Shown here: piece by piece, positions 33,782 through 43,696 of the stretch
How positions within the stretch are numbered: position 1 is the first letter of the stretch
Layout of the letters: every line of letters starts with the position of its first letter
NCBI GenBank assembly: GCA_027049035.1
Contig: JALTVI010000018.1
Coordinates: 124,001-188,000 of the forward strand
From: Sulfurovum sp.
GTDB taxonomy: Bacteria > Campylobacterota > Campylobacteria > Campylobacterales > Sulfurovaceae
Reading direction: 5' to 3'
DNA length: 64,000 nucleotides
Notes under the pieces: generated by a model
What the model saw: only the letters and a program-made list of their open reading frames with translations
Database searches by the model: none
What the model was told of the DNA's origin: nothing
Made by a program: the position numbers and the translations under genes

Positions 33782-34441
33782 ATGAAACGTGTAACAGATA
33801 TGTATGAGAAGGACAGGCCTAGAGAGAAGCTGATGCACAAAGGGGCAGCGGCACTGAAGAACGAGGAGTTGTTGGCGGTGCTGCTCGGTTCAGGTGTGCA
33901 GGGGAAAGATGTTAGAAAACTCTCCCGTGAAGTGGTGGCACTGCTTGAAGAGGATTTTGGGAGGCTCACTTTGGAAAAGCTCTGTGCCGTCCATGGGCTT
34001 GGGCCGGCAAAGGCGTCACAGATTCTTGCTGCGATCGAACTGAGCAGACGTTTTTTGTTGAAGCAGAACCGGAAAATCACCTCCGCTGCGGATGTATATG
34101 ATGAGTTACGTAGTTATGCGGATCGTGCGCAGGAGTATTTTCTTACTATCTCTCTGGATGGTGCTTCCCATATCATCGAGGTACGTACAGTCTTTATCGG
34201 TACACTGAACCAGTCTCTTGTCCATCCGCGTGAAGTGTTTGCCGATGCCATCTGTGACAGGGCAGCGGGGATCATTGTCGCCCATAACCACCCATCCGGT
34301 ACGTTGACACCAAGCCGGGCTGATATTCAGATTACGGAGAGGCTCAAAGAGGTGGCGAAACTGGTGGGTATTGAGCTGCTTGACCATGTGATCCTCACCA
34401 GGGCGGGGTATTACAGTTTTTCAGATGAGGGGTTGCTCTGA
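33782..34441 (+). CDS. radC: RadC family JAMM metalloprotein
   Basis: 219 residues. An N-terminal helix-hairpin-helix (VHGLGPAKASQIL, about 62-74) is followed by an MPN/JAMM domain with HNHPSGTLTPSRADIQIT (His-x-His ... Asp metal motif, about 162-179). Despite the name, members are not shown to be DNA repair proteins; a deubiquitinase-like hydrolase fold is known, substrate unknown. It ends 7 bp from the converging gene at 34449. Confidence 0.95.
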   Translation: MKRVTDMYEKDRPREKLMHKGAAALKNEELLAVLLGSGVQGKDVRKLSREVVALLEEDFGRLTLEKLCAVHGLGPAKASQILAAIELSRRFLLKQNRKITSAADVYDELRSYADRAQEYFLTISLDGASHIIEVRTVFIGTLNQSLVHPREVFADAICDRAAGIIVAHNHPSGTLTPSRADIQITERLKEVAKLVGIELLDHVILTRAGYYSFSDEGLL

Positions 34442-34448
34442 AAAAGGA

Positions 34449-34805
34449 TTACGCTTCTTCTTTCAGCGTGTAGGCAGTATCAGGATGGGAAATGGCATAA
34501 ATTTTGTATACAGAGAGCGCATCCTTGGTGGCAGCAGTTTCAAAGCCCATATCAAGGGCCAGTGATTTGAGGGCCGGGACTGTTGCGGGATCCATTGTCG
34601 TGACCTGGATGATGAGGTCCCCTTTGTAGCCTGCATAGGTGCGGATATCAATGATGTCATATGACAATACTTTTCTTATATAGGCTTTCCGTTCATCACT
34701 CATACTGAAGTCTGATGAGGGGAGGTTGGCAACGGGTTTGCCGTGTACCCATACATTCTCTTCAAGTGTGCTGCTGTGGATAATCTCCTCTTCGTCCTGT
34801 GCCAT
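34449..34805 (-). CDS. Conserved hypothetical protein, unknown
   Basis: 118 residues with no recognised domain. The second half (DIIDIRTYAGYKGDLIIQVT, then a beta-alpha-beta-like stretch) may be a small ferredoxin-like fold. GGAGAGA lies before the ATG at 34805. Convergent with radC and divergent from the DUF1566 pair. Confidence 0.6.
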   Translation of the reverse strand: MAQDEEEIIHSSTLEENVWVHGKPVANLPSSDFSMSDERKAYIRKVLSYDIIDIRTYAGYKGDLIIQVTTMDPATVPALKSLALDMGFETAATKDALSVYKIYAISHPDTAYTLKEEA

Positions 34806-34941
34806 GAATCTCTCCTTACTGTATATTATGATAGAAAATTATACCATATCCGGTATCTCCGCTTTTGGATGCCAGGAATCGTACTGTATGTCATTGTGAA
34901 ATAGTGTATAATAGGTGTAAAATGTGAAGGAGAGAGGTGAA

Positions 34942-35388
34942 ATGATGAGATTGACCATAGTGTATCTGCTCCTGTTATCGGGGATGCTGCTGGCGGCGGG
35001 GAAGCCTGATGTGGTTCTGGATGAACGCAACCATATCTACTGGCAGGACAATGCGGAGTCAGCACAAAGTTCGGAAGACTGGGAAGATGCTGTCAACTAT
35101 TGTCGGACATTGATACTTGACGGGATGAGCGGCTGGCGGCTGCCAACCTTTTGGGAGCTACTCTCCATTGTCGATTTTGGAAAAGTGAATCCTGCGGTAC
35201 TGGATGTTTTTGCACATACGGCAGATGGCACCTACTGGACAGGAACTCCGTTTGCTGCCAATGCTTCCCGGGCTTGGACCATCGATTTTCGTTCGGGTGT
35301 CACCTACTACAGCTACAAGAGCACCAACCATGCGGTACGATGTGTAAAAGACATTCCCGCCGTAAAAACGGCAAAGGAGCCAAAATGA
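34942..35388 (+). CDS. Secreted DUF1566 (Lcl-type) protein
   Basis: About 148 residues, with a signal peptide (1-20) and a DUF1566 domain: WQDNAESAQ, AVNYCRTLILDGMSGWRLPTFWELLSI, and the closing HAVRCVKD. Such domains occur in surface or periplasmic proteins and resemble C-type-lectin-like folds; ligands are unknown. The start ATG at 34942 follows AGGAGAGAGG; an ATG at 34924 is upstream of the RBS. Its stop overlaps the start of the paralogue downstream (ATGA). Confidence 0.85.
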   Translation: MMRLTIVYLLLLSGMLLAAGKPDVVLDERNHIYWQDNAESAQSSEDWEDAVNYCRTLILDGMSGWRLPTFWELLSIVDFGKVNPAVLDVFAHTADGTYWTGTPFAANASRAWTIDFRSGVTYYSYKSTNHAVRCVKDIPAVKTAKEPK

Positions 35389-35792
35389 AGCGATTGACTC
35401 TGTTGACACTGCTCTGCAGCGTATTAGTATTTGGCGCTACTTCCAAAATGGATGAGAAGACGGGACTGGTCTGGCAGGACAATGCGGCTGTTGCTGTTGA
35501 AAGCAAAAGTTATGCGGAAGCCAAAGCCTATTGTGTCGCACTAAACGTTGACGGCTTCAGTGACTGGCGTTTACCGACACTTCGGGAACTCTACACCATT
35601 GCAGACCTCAAACGGGACCGTCCCGCCCTCAAAAGCGGATTTGCTGTCCGTTCCGATGCATGGTTCTGGAGTGCGACACCCTATGCCGGCGACCCCGAGC
35701 GTGAAGCGTGGCAGCTCTCATTCGCCTACGGCGAAGCGGAACATGTCAGAATGGACAGAGAATTGCGTGTGAGGTGTGTGCGTGAACGGTGA
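35385..35792 (+). CDS. Secreted DUF1566 (Lcl-type) protein, paralogue
   Basis: About 135 residues: signal peptide (1-18), then WQDNAAVAVESKSYAEAKAYC, GFSDWRLPTLRELYTIAD and RVRCVRER, parallel to the gene just upstream. The ATG at 35385 overlaps the previous stop and follows AAAGGAG. The pair is translationally coupled, suggesting the two proteins act together in the periplasm or on the surface. Confidence 0.85.
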   Translation: MKRLTLLTLLCSVLVFGATSKMDEKTGLVWQDNAAVAVESKSYAEAKAYCVALNVDGFSDWRLPTLRELYTIADLKRDRPALKSGFAVRSDAWFWSATPYAGDPEREAWQLSFAYGEAEHVRMDRELRVRCVRER

Positions 35793-35858
35793 CTGTTTAG
35801 CTGCGATAAAGTAGTGAGTTTTGCTTATTTGTGATGAGGTGCAAATTGTAGGCAGTAA

Positions 35859-35947
35859 TGGCAGACAGGAAGGGATTCGAACCCTCGAGGGCTATTAACC
35901 CTACACGAGTTCCAGTCGTGCGCCTTCGACCACTCGGCCACCTGTCT
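35859..35947 (-). tRNA. tRNA-Ser (anticodon GGA)
   Basis: 89 nt with CCA. Acceptor stem AGACAGG/CCTGTCT with discriminator G; anticodon stem CACGA/TCGTG with loop CTGGAAC; long variable arm. It follows the SRP RNA on the same strand, perhaps in one transcript. Confidence 0.95.
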
Positions 35948-35956
35948 GCAGTTGTA

Positions 35957-36053
35957 AGACCTCTCCCCAGATGGCTGCGGCACACGAGAAAGAGGGGTGG
36001 GCTGCTACGTTCCCGTCCTGACCCGTTGTCCCTCAGTCCCGTTGCACAGGTCT
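35957..36053 (-). ncRNA. ffs: Signal recognition particle RNA (4.5S)
   Basis: About 97 nt on the minus strand. The conserved SRP Alu-less apical domain is visible as GGGTCAGGACGGGAACG followed by TAGCAGCCCA, matching the bacterial GGTCAGG...AGCAGCC signature bound by Ffh. The ends AGACCT and AGGTCT pair to close the rod. It targets membrane proteins to the translocon. Exact ends are estimated. A TATAAT box is at 36070-36075 (reading leftward). Confidence 0.88.
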
Positions 36054-36069
36054 GAAAAGAGGCACGCGA

Positions 36070-36075
36070 ATTATA
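36070..36075 (-). promoter_or_regulatory. -10 box of the SRP RNA promoter
   Basis: TATAAT on the minus strand, about 17-22 nt upstream of the RNA's estimated 5' end, within GCTATAATTCGCG. Confidence 0.6.
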
Positions 36076-36131
36076 GCAGAGGGAAGCTTATAGCAATACG
36101 CGGTGGAATGTTCAATACATTATATCATGTA

Positions 36132-36162
36132 GTTATTTGTAACTGGTGTATTGGTTATTGGG
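36132..36162. repeat. Heptad array, GGTTATTGG family, intergenic
   Basis: Degenerate units GTTATTT, GTAACTG, GTGTATTG, GTTATTG. It is the same family as at 444 and 56841. Not in a gene here. Confidence 0.65.
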
Positions 36163-36218
36163 TGTTTGTTGCTTTTCAGCTCTTTGGAACCGGAAATTTA
36201 ACGAAGTGTATACTTTAA

Positions 36219-36237
36219 GTTTTGCTTCAGGCAAAAC
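36219..36237. repeat. Small hairpin GTTTTGC/GCAAAAC
   Basis: 7-bp perfect stem with a 5-bp loop, between two heptad arrays and downstream of the ATPase gene; may serve as its terminator. Confidence 0.45.
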
Positions 36238-36250
36238 ATACAAAATTTCC

Positions 36251-36285
36251 TCACTCCTCACTCCTCACTCCTCACTCCTCACTCT
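36251..36285. repeat. TCACTCC heptad array at the end of the ATPase gene
   Basis: Five 7-bp units (TCACTCC four times, then TCACTCT). The gene's stop (36272) lies within it, and its last residues (ESEE) are array-encoded. Confidence 0.88.
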
Positions 36286-37363
36286 CTGTGTGTGCGATGC
36301 TCCACTCATGAAAGGGGATCGCTTCGAAGCGGATCTTTTCGATGTCGAAGGCGTAGGTGTTGGTGACGGTGACGACGGTGACTTTGGCAATACCGTGCTT
36401 TTTGAAGATGGAGAACTTGTTCTGCGCTTTGACCCAGAAAGCCTCTTCGCTCTCAAACGGGGCGGGGATGATAAGCTCTTTATTATTGGTAACGTATCCG
36501 TGCACGCCAAGTGTTTTGAAAGCTACAGCGTGCTTGATGAGGGTAAGGGCCACCATACTGTCGAACTGGATGCCGAAGGGCTGTCCGGCGGCGAGGTATT
36601 TAGCAAAGGCGAAGTCGTAAAGGATTATCTTTTTGCCGCTGCGCCTGATGGCATTGTCGATGAAGTAGAGCAGCCCCTCTTCCTGGAAGCGTTTGATGGC
36701 ACCGTAGACGAAATCTTTGGAGATGCGGAAATGCTCCTTGGTGAAGCTGTAGATCTGGTGGGTGGTCATCGGCTGGGTGTTGTAGCGCGCCAGAATGAGG
36801 ATGAGCGACTGTTCGTTGGGCGAGAACTGCTGCTGGAAGAACTGCTTCATCGCCAGTGTCGTGTTCCTCGCATGGCGCGCCATGGCCGGCAGGGTACCGC
36901 TCTTTAGAAAGTGGTTGAAGGCAACGGTTGCGGCATTGGCGTGTTCGAAGGCGATGAACTCCTCATAGTCAAGCGGAAAGAGCTGCACCTGCGCAAAGCG
37001 TGCTTCATCCAGCGGTGTACGGCTGATGACGATGAGGCGTGCAACTTTTGGGAACTCATCGAGCATTCCCTCTTCATAGTGGTCGAGAATGAGGGTCTCT
37101 ATCTCCTCTTCTTCTATATAAGCCTGCAGAGGAAGGGTGTCGAGCGTGTTGAGGATGAGACTTGGGTCCTCCAGGTCGATGTAGAGCGTCTTCTCATCCT
37201 GCTGTGCAAGGAAATCAAGCACCAGCGCGGTCTTGCCGCAGCCTCTGGCACCGTAGAGGTTGACATCGCCGCTTTCAGGCAGGGTCGTTTTGCGCAGAAT
37301 GTAGTGGTCGTTTCGCGGGGGATGGCTGTGAAAATGCTCGAGAAGATCCATAAAATACTCCAT
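36272..37363 (-). CDS. AAA_14-type ATPase, second family member
   Basis: 363 residues. Walker A is GARGCGKTALVL (about 34-45) and Walker B TLILDHYEE-like (about 89-97). The C-terminal half, with NKELIIPAPFESEEAFWVKAQNKFS, resembles the family's restriction-fold-like region. It is shorter than, and distant from, the ATPase at 5237-6424. AAAGGAAACT precedes the ATG. The last codons are supplied by a TCACTCC heptad array, so the natural C-terminus may have been replaced. Function unknown. Confidence 0.75.
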   Translation of the reverse strand: MEYFMDLLEHFHSHPPRNDHYILRKTTLPESGDVNLYGARGCGKTALVLDFLAQQDEKTLYIDLEDPSLILNTLDTLPLQAYIEEEEIETLILDHYEEGMLDEFPKVARLIVISRTPLDEARFAQVQLFPLDYEEFIAFEHANAATVAFNHFLKSGTLPAMARHARNTTLAMKQFFQQQFSPNEQSLILILARYNTQPMTTHQIYSFTKEHFRISKDFVYGAIKRFQEEGLLYFIDNAIRRSGKKIILYDFAFAKYLAAGQPFGIQFDSMVALTLIKHAVAFKTLGVHGYVTNNKELIIPAPFESEEAFWVKAQNKFSIFKKHGIAKVTVVTVTNTYAFDIEKIRFEAIPFHEWSIAHTESEE

Positions 37364-37422
37364 AGTTTCCTTTTTATAAGGAAATATATTTTCAAATTGT
37401 AGCGAGTTTGGACTGAAAAGTG

Positions 37423-37451
37423 TTGCACGTTTGAGAAAGTTTGGATATAAT
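37423..37451 (+). promoter_or_regulatory. Main promoter of the S10 operon
   Basis: TTGCAC (37423-37428) and TATAAT (37446-37451), spaced 17 bp, near-perfect sigma-70 form. The transcript would have a leader of about 80 nt before rpsJ with a GC-rich hairpin (CCCCGTTTTGCGGTGTGCGGCC...), possibly for autoregulation by a ribosomal protein. Confidence 0.75.
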
Positions 37452-37540
37452 TCGCGTTCCTAAATTTATGTTAGGTGTCCTCAATGCCCCGTTTTGCGGT
37501 GTGCGGCCAGGGCCTCTAACGAGTTCTTTAAAGGGTAAAA

Positions 37541-37852
37541 ATGGAAAAAATCAGATTGAAGCTTAAAGCTTATGATCACCGCGTGTTAGACAGATCAGTT
37601 GCTGCTATCGTAGATGCAGTCAAGCGTACAGGTGCAGAGATTAGAGGGCCAATTCCAATGCCAACTAAGATCAAGCGTTACACCGTACTTAAATCACCAC
37701 ACGTGAACAAAGATTCTCGCGAGCAGTTCGAGATCAGAATTCACGGAAGAATGATCGACATCGTTTCGGCGACTTCGGATACAATCGATTCACTGATGAA
37801 GCTGGATCTTGCACCCGAGATCGAAGTTGAGATCAGATCAATGGACAAGTAG
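37541..37852 (+). CDS. rpsJ: 30S ribosomal protein S10
   Basis: 103 residues, normal length. [24 protein letters not shown] and the IPMPTKI loop mark S10 (NusE), which also takes part in antitermination. First gene of the S10 cluster, 90 nt after the promoter, RBS AAAGGG. Confidence 0.98.
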   Translation: MEKIRLKLKAYDHRVLDRSVAAIVDAVKRTGAEIRGPIPMPTKIKRYTVLKSPHVNKDSREQFEIRIHGRMIDIVSATSDTIDSLMKLDLAPEIEVEIRSMDK

Positions 37853-37861
37853 GAGTAGGGA

Positions 37862-38443
37862 ATGGAATTTATCGTAGAAAAAATTGGTATGAGCAGAACC
37901 ATCGACGTACCAAGTGTTCCAGTTACACTTCTCAAAGTCGTTGATGCGAAGGTGTGTGAAGTACGTGAAGACGGAAAAGCACTGGTTGCGTATAACAGCA
38001 GCAAGAAGATCAACAAGGCCATCGAAGGTCAGCAGAACAAGTTTGGTATCTCCAAAGAGTTCAACAAGTTCATGACTATCGAAGTGGCTGAAGGTACCGA
38101 AGCGGGTGACCTGAACCCTGCTCCTCTGGCGGAAGCGGCTGTCGTCAAGACATCGCTCAACACCAAGGGTAGAGGTTTCCAGGGTGGTATGAAGCGTCAC
38201 GGATTCGGCGGCGGACCAGGTTCACACGGACACAGATTCGGTAGACGTATCGGTTCTATCGGTAACGCCGAGTGGCCAGGACGTGTACAGAAGGGTAAAA
38301 AGATGCCCGGACAGTACGGCAACACCAAAGTAACAGTAAAAAATGAAGTGATTTCATTCGATGCTGAGAACGGCATCCTAGTATTAAAAGGTTCAATTCC
38401 TGGTCACAACGGTGCCAGAGGATTGGTAAGGATCGTTAAATGA
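37862..38443 (+). CDS. rplC: 50S ribosomal protein L3
   Basis: 193 residues. The family loop [23 protein letters not shown] (in part) near 102-125 is seen. Binds 23S rRNA domain VI near the peptidyl-transferase centre. The stop overlaps the rplD start. Confidence 0.98.
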   Translation: MEFIVEKIGMSRTIDVPSVPVTLLKVVDAKVCEVREDGKALVAYNSSKKINKAIEGQQNKFGISKEFNKFMTIEVAEGTEAGDLNPAPLAEAAVVKTSLNTKGRGFQGGMKRHGFGGGPGSHGHRFGRRIGSIGNAEWPGRVQKGKKMPGQYGNTKVTVKNEVISFDAENGILVLKGSIPGHNGARGLVRIVK

Positions 38444-39033
38444 GCAATGTAACAACTATTAAAACAACAGACCTTCCACAGAAGTTCCTGGAAGTTCACC
38501 CGCACAACCTTTACCTCTACTGTAAAGCGTATGCGTCTGGACTCAGAGCGAACACCGCGCAGACAAAGAACAGATCTGCAGTAAGCGGTGGTGGTAGAAA
38601 GCCGTTCGCACAAAAAGGTGGCGGACGTGCAAGACAGGGTTCAATCAGAGCACCTCACTTCAGAGGCGGTGGTGTGGTATTCGGTCCGAGCACGGACAGA
38701 AACTACGACCTCAAAGTCAACAAGAAGCAGAAGAAGCTTGCACTCTACCACGCACTGGCAGAGAAAGCGGCTAACGATGCACTCTTCGTTGTAGACAGCG
38801 TAGTGATCGAATCAGGAAAGACAAAAGATGCATCTGCATTCGTCAACGGTCTTGGCCAGAGAGATGTACTGGTTGTCAAAGAGATGATCGACGACAAGAC
38901 ATTCCTGGCATTCAGAAACCTTCAGAATGCATACCTGATCGAAGCAAACGAGCTCAACGCATACCTTGCAGCGGCATATCACTCTGTAGTGATCGAAAAA
39001 GCTGTATTTGACAAATTGACACAAGAGGCTTAA
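38440..39033 (+). CDS. rplD: 50S ribosomal protein L4
   Basis: 197 residues. The extended loop with [19 protein letters not shown] lines the exit tunnel. In many bacteria L4 represses the S10 operon; the short leader here could be its target, untested. ATG overlaps the rplC stop by 4 nt. Confidence 0.98.
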   Translation: MSNVTTIKTTDLPQKFLEVHPHNLYLYCKAYASGLRANTAQTKNRSAVSGGGRKPFAQKGGGRARQGSIRAPHFRGGGVVFGPSTDRNYDLKVNKKQKKLALYHALAEKAANDALFVVDSVVIESGKTKDASAFVNGLGQRDVLVVKEMIDDKTFLAFRNLQNAYLIEANELNAYLAAAYHSVVIEKAVFDKLTQEA

Positions 39034-39034
39034 G

Positions 39035-39316
39035 ATGGCAGATATTACAGATATTAAATCAATTATGTATACAGAGAAGAGCCTTGCTCTTCAGGAAGAC
39101 GGTGTCATCGTAGTTCAGACAACTCCAAGAATGACTAAAAACGGTCTTAAAGAGGTCTTCAAAGAGTTCTTCGGGATCACACCACTCAAAGTCAACTCCA
39201 TGAGAGTCAACGGAAAAGTGAAAAGATTCAAAGGTATCGAAGGGAAGCGCCCTGACACGAAGAAGTTCTATGTCAAGCTGCCTGAAGATGCGAAGATCGA
39301 AAGCTTAGCGGTATAA
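39035..39316 (+). CDS. rplW: 50S ribosomal protein L23
   Basis: 93 residues. TEKSL and [13 protein letters not shown] are L23 marks. It forms part of the nascent-chain factor docking site at the exit. Follows rplD after 1 nt. Confidence 0.97.
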   Translation: MADITDIKSIMYTEKSLALQEDGVIVVQTTPRMTKNGLKEVFKEFFGITPLKVNSMRVNGKVKRFKGIEGKRPDTKKFYVKLPEDAKIESLAV

Positions 39317-39325
39317 GGATAAGAA

Positions 39326-40153
39326 ATGGCAATTAAATCATATAAACCATATACACCTTCCAGAAGGTACATGACAAACCTTGACAGCAGTGACATTACC
39401 GCTAAGGCAAGCGTAAGATCACTGCTCGTGAACATCCCGAGAAAAGCGGGTAGAAACAGCAACGGTAGAATCACTTCACGCCACAAAGAAGCGGGTGCGA
39501 AGAAGCTCTACAGAATCATCGACTTCAAAAGAAACAAGTTCGGTGTAGAGGGTACTGTTGCGACAGTCGAGTACGATCCGTACAGAAACTGTAGAATCTG
39601 TCTGGTCAAGTACACAGACGGTGACAGAAGATACATCCTTCAGCCAAAGGGCCTCAATGTCGGTGACAAGATCATGTCTGCCGAAGCTGGACTTGACATC
39701 AAGACCGGTAACGCAATGAAGCTGAAGAACATTCCTGTCGGTACACTGGTACACAACATCGAGCTCAGCCCGGGTCACGGCGGACAGATCGCACGTTCAG
39801 CGGGCGGTTACGCACAGATCATGGGTAGAGACGGAAAGTACGTCTCTCTCAGACTCCCGTCAGGCGAGATGAGATACGTGCTTGGTGAGTGTCTTGCAAC
39901 CATCGGTACTGTCGGTAACGAAGACTTTGCAAACATCGTCATCGGTAAGGCAGGTAGAAGCAGACACCTGGGGATCAGACCTCAGACACGTGGTTCTGCG
40001 ATGAACCCGATCGATCACCCGCACGGTGGTGGTGAAGGTAAGACAAACTCAGGTCGTCACCCGGTATCTCCTTGGGGTATGCCAACGAAGGGTTACAAGA
40101 CTCGTAAGAAGAAGGCGAGCGACAAGCTCATCATCAGCAAGAGAAAAAAGTAA
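39326..40153 (+). CDS. rplB: 50S ribosomal protein L2
   Basis: 275 residues, usual length. The signature [15 protein letters not shown] near 226-240 includes the conserved His needed for peptidyl transfer structure. Confidence 0.98.
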   Translation: MAIKSYKPYTPSRRYMTNLDSSDITAKASVRSLLVNIPRKAGRNSNGRITSRHKEAGAKKLYRIIDFKRNKFGVEGTVATVEYDPYRNCRICLVKYTDGDRRYILQPKGLNVGDKIMSAEAGLDIKTGNAMKLKNIPVGTLVHNIELSPGHGGQIARSAGGYAQIMGRDGKYVSLRLPSGEMRYVLGECLATIGTVGNEDFANIVIGKAGRSRHLGIRPQTRGSAMNPIDHPHGGGEGKTNSGRHPVSPWGMPTKGYKTRKKKASDKLIISKRKK

Positions 40154-40164
40154 GGGGCTAAGAT

Positions 40165-40443
40165 ATGGCAAGATCGTTAAAAAAAGGTCCATTCATCGAT
40201 GGTCACCTAATGAAAAAAGTACTGAAAGCAAAAGAAGAGGGCTCAAGCAAGCCGATCAAAACCTGGTCAAGAAGATCTGTGATCTTCCCGGAGTTCATCG
40301 GTCTGACTATCAACGTACACAACGGACGTCAGTTCGTACCTGTATTCATTACAGAGAACCACGTTGGATACAAGCTTGGAGAATTCGCACCAACAAGAAC
40401 ATTCAAGGGCCACAAAGGTTCTGTTCAGAAGAAGGTAGGGTAA
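40165..40443 (+). CDS. rpsS: 30S ribosomal protein S19
   Basis: 92 residues. [13 protein letters not shown] and the [14 protein letters not shown] tail are diagnostic. Sits in the 30S head with S13. Confidence 0.98.
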   Translation: MARSLKKGPFIDGHLMKKVLKAKEEGSSKPIKTWSRRSVIFPEFIGLTINVHNGRQFVPVFITENHVGYKLGEFAPTRTFKGHKGSVQKKVG

Positions 40444-40444
40444 G

Positions 40445-40783
40445 ATGAGTAGAGCACTATTGAAATTTGTAAGAGTATCACCTACAAAAGCAAGACTGAT
40501 CGCAAGAGAAGTTCAGGGAATGAATGCCGAGCTGGCACTCGCTTCACTGGAGTTCATGCCGAACAAGGCTGCAGGCATCATCTCGAAAGTGATCGCGTCT
40601 GCGGTTGCAAACGGTGACTACGAGCCTGAAGAAGTCGAAATCACTTCATGCAGAGTCGACAAAGCGGCAGTAATGAAAAGATGGAGACCCAGAGCAAGAG
40701 GTACTGCGTCAAGAATCATTAAACCAACGGCACACATTCTTGTAGAAGTTGCGCCGGCGAAAAAAGATGGAAAGGAAGCATAA
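40445..40783 (+). CDS. rplV: 50S ribosomal protein L22
   Basis: 112 residues. The C-terminal hairpin [15 protein letters not shown] reaches the exit tunnel (macrolide site). ATG follows rpsS by 1 nt. Confidence 0.98.
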   Translation: MSRALLKFVRVSPTKARLIAREVQGMNAELALASLEFMPNKAAGIISKVIASAVANGDYEPEEVEITSCRVDKAAVMKRWRPRARGTASRIIKPTAHILVEVAPAKKDGKEA

Positions 40784-41482
40784 ATGGGTCAGAAAGTCAA
40801 TCCGATAGGTCTTAGACTCGGAATCAACAGAAACTGGGAGTCAAGATGGTTCCCGGCCAAAACAAGAGCAGCTGATTTCATCGCAGAAGATCACAAGATC
40901 AGAAAATTCCTGAAAAAAGAGCTCTTCTATGCGGGTGTTTCCAACATCATCATCGAAAGAACTGTCAAGAAGCTCAGAATCAACATCGTTACTGCACGCC
41001 CCGGTATCATCATCGGTAAAAAAGGTGCTGACATCGAGAAGCTCAAAGCGACGCTGACCAAGATGCTCGGAAAAGATGTTGCTATCAACATTAAAGAAGA
41101 GAAGCGTCCTCAGGCATCTGCACAACTTGCAGCCGAGAACGTAGCAACTCAACTCGAGCGTCGTGTTGCCTTCAGACGTGCGATGAAGAAAGTGATCCAG
41201 GGTGCACTCAAATCAGGTGCAAAAGGGATCAAAATTTCTGTATCAGGTAGACTTGGTGGTGCTGAAATGGCAAGAACCGAGTGGTACCTCGAGGGTCGTG
41301 TACCTCTGCATACGCTTAGAGCAAAGATCGATTACGGTTTTGCAGAAGCGCACACTACATACGGAATCATCGGTATCAAAGTATGGATCTTCAAAGGTGA
41401 AGTCCTTGCAAAAGGGATCCAGGCTGAGCCGAAAGAAGAGAAAAAGGGCGGTCGCAGACCTTCCAGAAAGAGAGGTGAATAA
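40784..41482 (+). CDS. rpsC: 30S ribosomal protein S3
   Basis: 232 residues. KH motif [14 protein letters not shown] near 74-87 and the [17 protein letters not shown] block are seen. A Lys/Arg-rich tail follows. Part of the mRNA entry helicase. Confidence 0.98.
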   Translation: MGQKVNPIGLRLGINRNWESRWFPAKTRAADFIAEDHKIRKFLKKELFYAGVSNIIIERTVKKLRINIVTARPGIIIGKKGADIEKLKATLTKMLGKDVAINIKEEKRPQASAQLAAENVATQLERRVAFRRAMKKVIQGALKSGAKGIKISVSGRLGGAEMARTEWYLEGRVPLHTLRAKIDYGFAEAHTTYGIIGIKVWIFKGEVLAKGIQAEPKEEKKGGRRPSRKRGE

Positions 41483-41484
41483 CC

Positions 41485-41910
41485 ATGTTGATGCCTAAAA
41501 GAACCAAATGGAGAAAGCAGCAGAAGGGTCGTAACCGCGGTAAGTCTTTCAGAGGGAACAAGATCGAATTCGGCGATATCGCGATTAAAGCGGTAGAAGC
41601 CGGACGTATCGACTCCCGCCAGATCGAAGCGGCGCGTATTACGATGACAAGAAAGATCAGCAGAACCGGTAAGACATGGATTCGTGTTTTCCCTGACAAG
41701 CCTCTTACAGCCAAACCACTTGAAACGAGAATGGGTAAAGGTAAAGGTGCTGTTGATAGATGGGTGATGAACATCAAGCCCGGACGTATCATCTTTGAAA
41801 TGGCAGGTGTTGAAGAGTCTCTCGCACGTGAGGCGTTGACACTGGCAATCCATAAACTGCCATTCAAGTGTAAAATCATCACTTCAAAGGACAGTAATGA
41901 AATATATTGA
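41485..41910 (+). CDS. rplP: 50S ribosomal protein L16
   Basis: 141 residues. [19 protein letters not shown] start and [13 protein letters not shown] are typical. Near the A-site tRNA elbow. The next gene starts inside its end (14-nt overlap). Confidence 0.98.
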   Translation: MLMPKRTKWRKQQKGRNRGKSFRGNKIEFGDIAIKAVEAGRIDSRQIEAARITMTRKISRTGKTWIRVFPDKPLTAKPLETRMGKGKGAVDRWVMNIKPGRIIFEMAGVEESLAREALTLAIHKLPFKCKIITSKDSNEIY

Positions 41911-42088
41911 TTTGAAAGATAAGAGCGAAGCAGAACTGCTTGAAATGCTCAAAGAGAAGAAACTGGAACTGTTTACACTGAATGCAAAGTTGAAGACGAT
42001 GCAGCTGACAAACACTTCAGAGTTGAGAACAGCGAAAAAAGACATCGCCAGAATCCAGACAGCGCTGACTGCTGTAAGATCGAAGTAA
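41897..42088 (+). CDS. rpmC: 50S ribosomal protein L29
   Basis: 63 residues of two antiparallel helices ([20 protein letters not shown]). It lies beside L23 at the exit. Overlaps rplP by 14 nt. Confidence 0.96.
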   Translation: MKYIDLKDKSEAELLEMLKEKKLELFTLNAKLKTMQLTNTSELRTAKKDIARIQTALTAVRSK

Positions 42089-42098
42089 GGGGTCACTT

Positions 42099-42347
42099 AT
42101 GCCAAAAAGACAAATACAAGGAACTGTGATCAAAAAGGCTGGAGACAAGACTGCAACCGTACTGGTTGAGCGTCGTGTCCTCCACCCAAGATATCACAAG
42201 ACAGTAAAGAGATTCAAGAAATATCTTGTTCACGATGAGAAGAACGATGTGAATGTCGGAGACACGATCACTGCGATCGAGTGTAGACCGCTTTCCAAGA
42301 ACAAAAGCTTCAGACTTCTTGAAATCGTGAAGAGAGGAGAGCTGTAA
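42099..42347 (+). CDS. rpsQ: 30S ribosomal protein S17
   Basis: 82 residues. [21 protein letters not shown] and the [11 protein letters not shown] end are diagnostic. Early-assembly protein of the 30S body. Confidence 0.97.
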   Translation: MPKRQIQGTVIKKAGDKTATVLVERRVLHPRYHKTVKRFKKYLVHDEKNDVNVGDTITAIECRPLSKNKSFRLLEIVKRGEL

Positions 42348-42715
42348 TGATCCAGGGATTTACTAGACTGAATGTAGCGGACAACTCCGGTGCAAAAGAG
42401 ATTATGTGTATCAAGGTCCTCGGCGGATCGAAAAGAAGATACGCATCTGTAGGTGACGTGATCGTTGCTTCTGTAAAGAAAGCGCTCCCGACAGGTAAAG
42501 TGAAAAAAGGTAAGGTTGTCAAAGCGGTTGTCGTAAGAACGAAAAAAGAGATCCAGAGAGAAAACGGATCACTCATCAGATTCGACGACAACGCGGCGGT
42601 AATCATCGACGACAAGAAGGAGCCGATCGGTACACGTATCTTCGGACCTGTCAGTCGTGAAACAAGATATGCAGGGTTTATGAAGATCGTATCCCTCGCA
42701 CCGGAGGTATGGTAA
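42347..42715 (+). CDS. rplN: 50S ribosomal protein L14
   Basis: 122 residues. [27 protein letters not shown] is the standard N-terminus. Its stop and the next start overlap (TAATG). Confidence 0.98.
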   Translation: MIQGFTRLNVADNSGAKEIMCIKVLGGSKRRYASVGDVIVASVKKALPTGKVKKGKVVKAVVVRTKKEIQRENGSLIRFDDNAAVIIDDKKEPIGTRIFGPVSRETRYAGFMKIVSLAPEVW

Positions 42716-42948
42716 TGGCTAAGAAATTCAAGATCAAAAAGGGTGATCAGGTCATGATCATCGCTGGTGACGACAAAGGCAAGACCGGAGAGGTTCTCCA
42801 GGTACTTACCAAGAAAGATGCTGTGATCGTAGCAGGCTGCAAGGTGGCGAAAAAAGCTGTCAAGCCTAGCGAGCAGAACAAAGAGGGTGGATTTGCCAAC
42901 AAAGAGATGCCGATCCATATCTCAAACGTAAAAAAAGTAGAGGGTTAA
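42715..42948 (+). CDS. rplX: 50S ribosomal protein L24
   Basis: 77 residues from the ATG at 42715, which I prefer over 42709 because GGAGG lies about 7 nt upstream. The KOW motif [20 protein letters not shown] is present. Assembly initiator of the 50S. Confidence 0.96.
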   Translation: MAKKFKIKKGDQVMIIAGDDKGKTGEVLQVLTKKDAVIVAGCKVAKKAVKPSEQNKEGGFANKEMPIHISNVKKVEG

Positions 42949-42952
42949 TCCT

Positions 42953-43498
42953 ATGAGTAGAATGAAGCAAAAGTACAATGACATCGTACCTGCACTGCGC
43001 GAAGAGTGCGGGGTGAAAAACCCGATGCAGACACCGAAGCTTGAAAAGATCGTCATCTCTGTCGGTGCCGGTGAAGAGGGAAGAGATTCTAAACTCATCG
43101 CCAATATGGCAGATACTATCTCTCTTATCGCAGGACAGAAAGCGGTTATCGTCAACGCCAAGAAATCCGTTGCTGGATTTAAAGCAAGAGAAGGTGCGCC
43201 GTCAGGGATCAGAGTGACACTCAGAGGAGAGAATATGTATAACTTCTTTGACAAGCTCGTCTCCATCGCACTGCCGAGAGTGAAAGACTTCAGAGGAGTG
43301 CCGAGAAAAGGCTTTGACGGTCGTGGTAACTATAACTTCGGTCTTCAGGAGCAGCTGATGTTCCCGGAAGTCGATTATGACAGTATTATCAAGACACATG
43401 GTATGAACATCACGATTGTCACCAACACTGAAGATGACAAAGAAGCATTCACGCTTTTAGAGAAGCTTGGTATGCCTTTCGCTAAAGGGAGAAACTAA
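42953..43498 (+). CDS. rplE: 50S ribosomal protein L5
   Basis: 181 residues. [19 protein letters not shown] and [17 protein letters not shown] are seen. Contacts 5S rRNA and S13 at the inter-subunit bridge. Confidence 0.98.
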   Translation: MSRMKQKYNDIVPALREECGVKNPMQTPKLEKIVISVGAGEEGRDSKLIANMADTISLIAGQKAVIVNAKKSVAGFKAREGAPSGIRVTLRGENMYNFFDKLVSIALPRVKDFRGVPRKGFDGRGNYNFGLQEQLMFPEVDYDSIIKTHGMNITIVTNTEDDKEAFTLLEKLGMPFAKGRN

Positions 43499-43683
43499 TG
43501 GCTAAGAAATCGATGATTGCAAAGCAGAAGAGAAAACCTAAGTTCGCTGTTCAGGCGTACACCAGATGTAACATCTGCGGAAGACCGCACTCTGTCTACA
43601 GAGACTTCGGTATCTGCCGTATTTGTTTGAGAAAAATGGCCAATGAAGGTCTTATTCCCGGAATGCGTAAAGCAAGCTGGTAA
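43498..43683 (+). CDS. rpsN: 30S ribosomal protein S14, zinc-binding type
   Basis: 61 residues with four cysteines, CNICGRP and CRICLRK, the C+ form that binds zinc. ATG overlaps the rplE stop by one nucleotide. Confidence 0.97.
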   Translation: MAKKSMIAKQKRKPKFAVQAYTRCNICGRPHSVYRDFGICRICLRKMANEGLIPGMRKASW

Positions 43684-43696
43684 GGAGAAGTAAAAG

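Noticed and set aside
33533-33838. 101-codon minus-strand frame overlapping radC
   Set aside because: It overlaps the start of radC in antisense and lacks an RBS; the 68-residue remainder is not convincing.
36219-36237. GTTTTGC hairpin as a riboswitch or terminator of known class
   Set aside because: Only a 7-bp stem without a T-tract or any conserved core.
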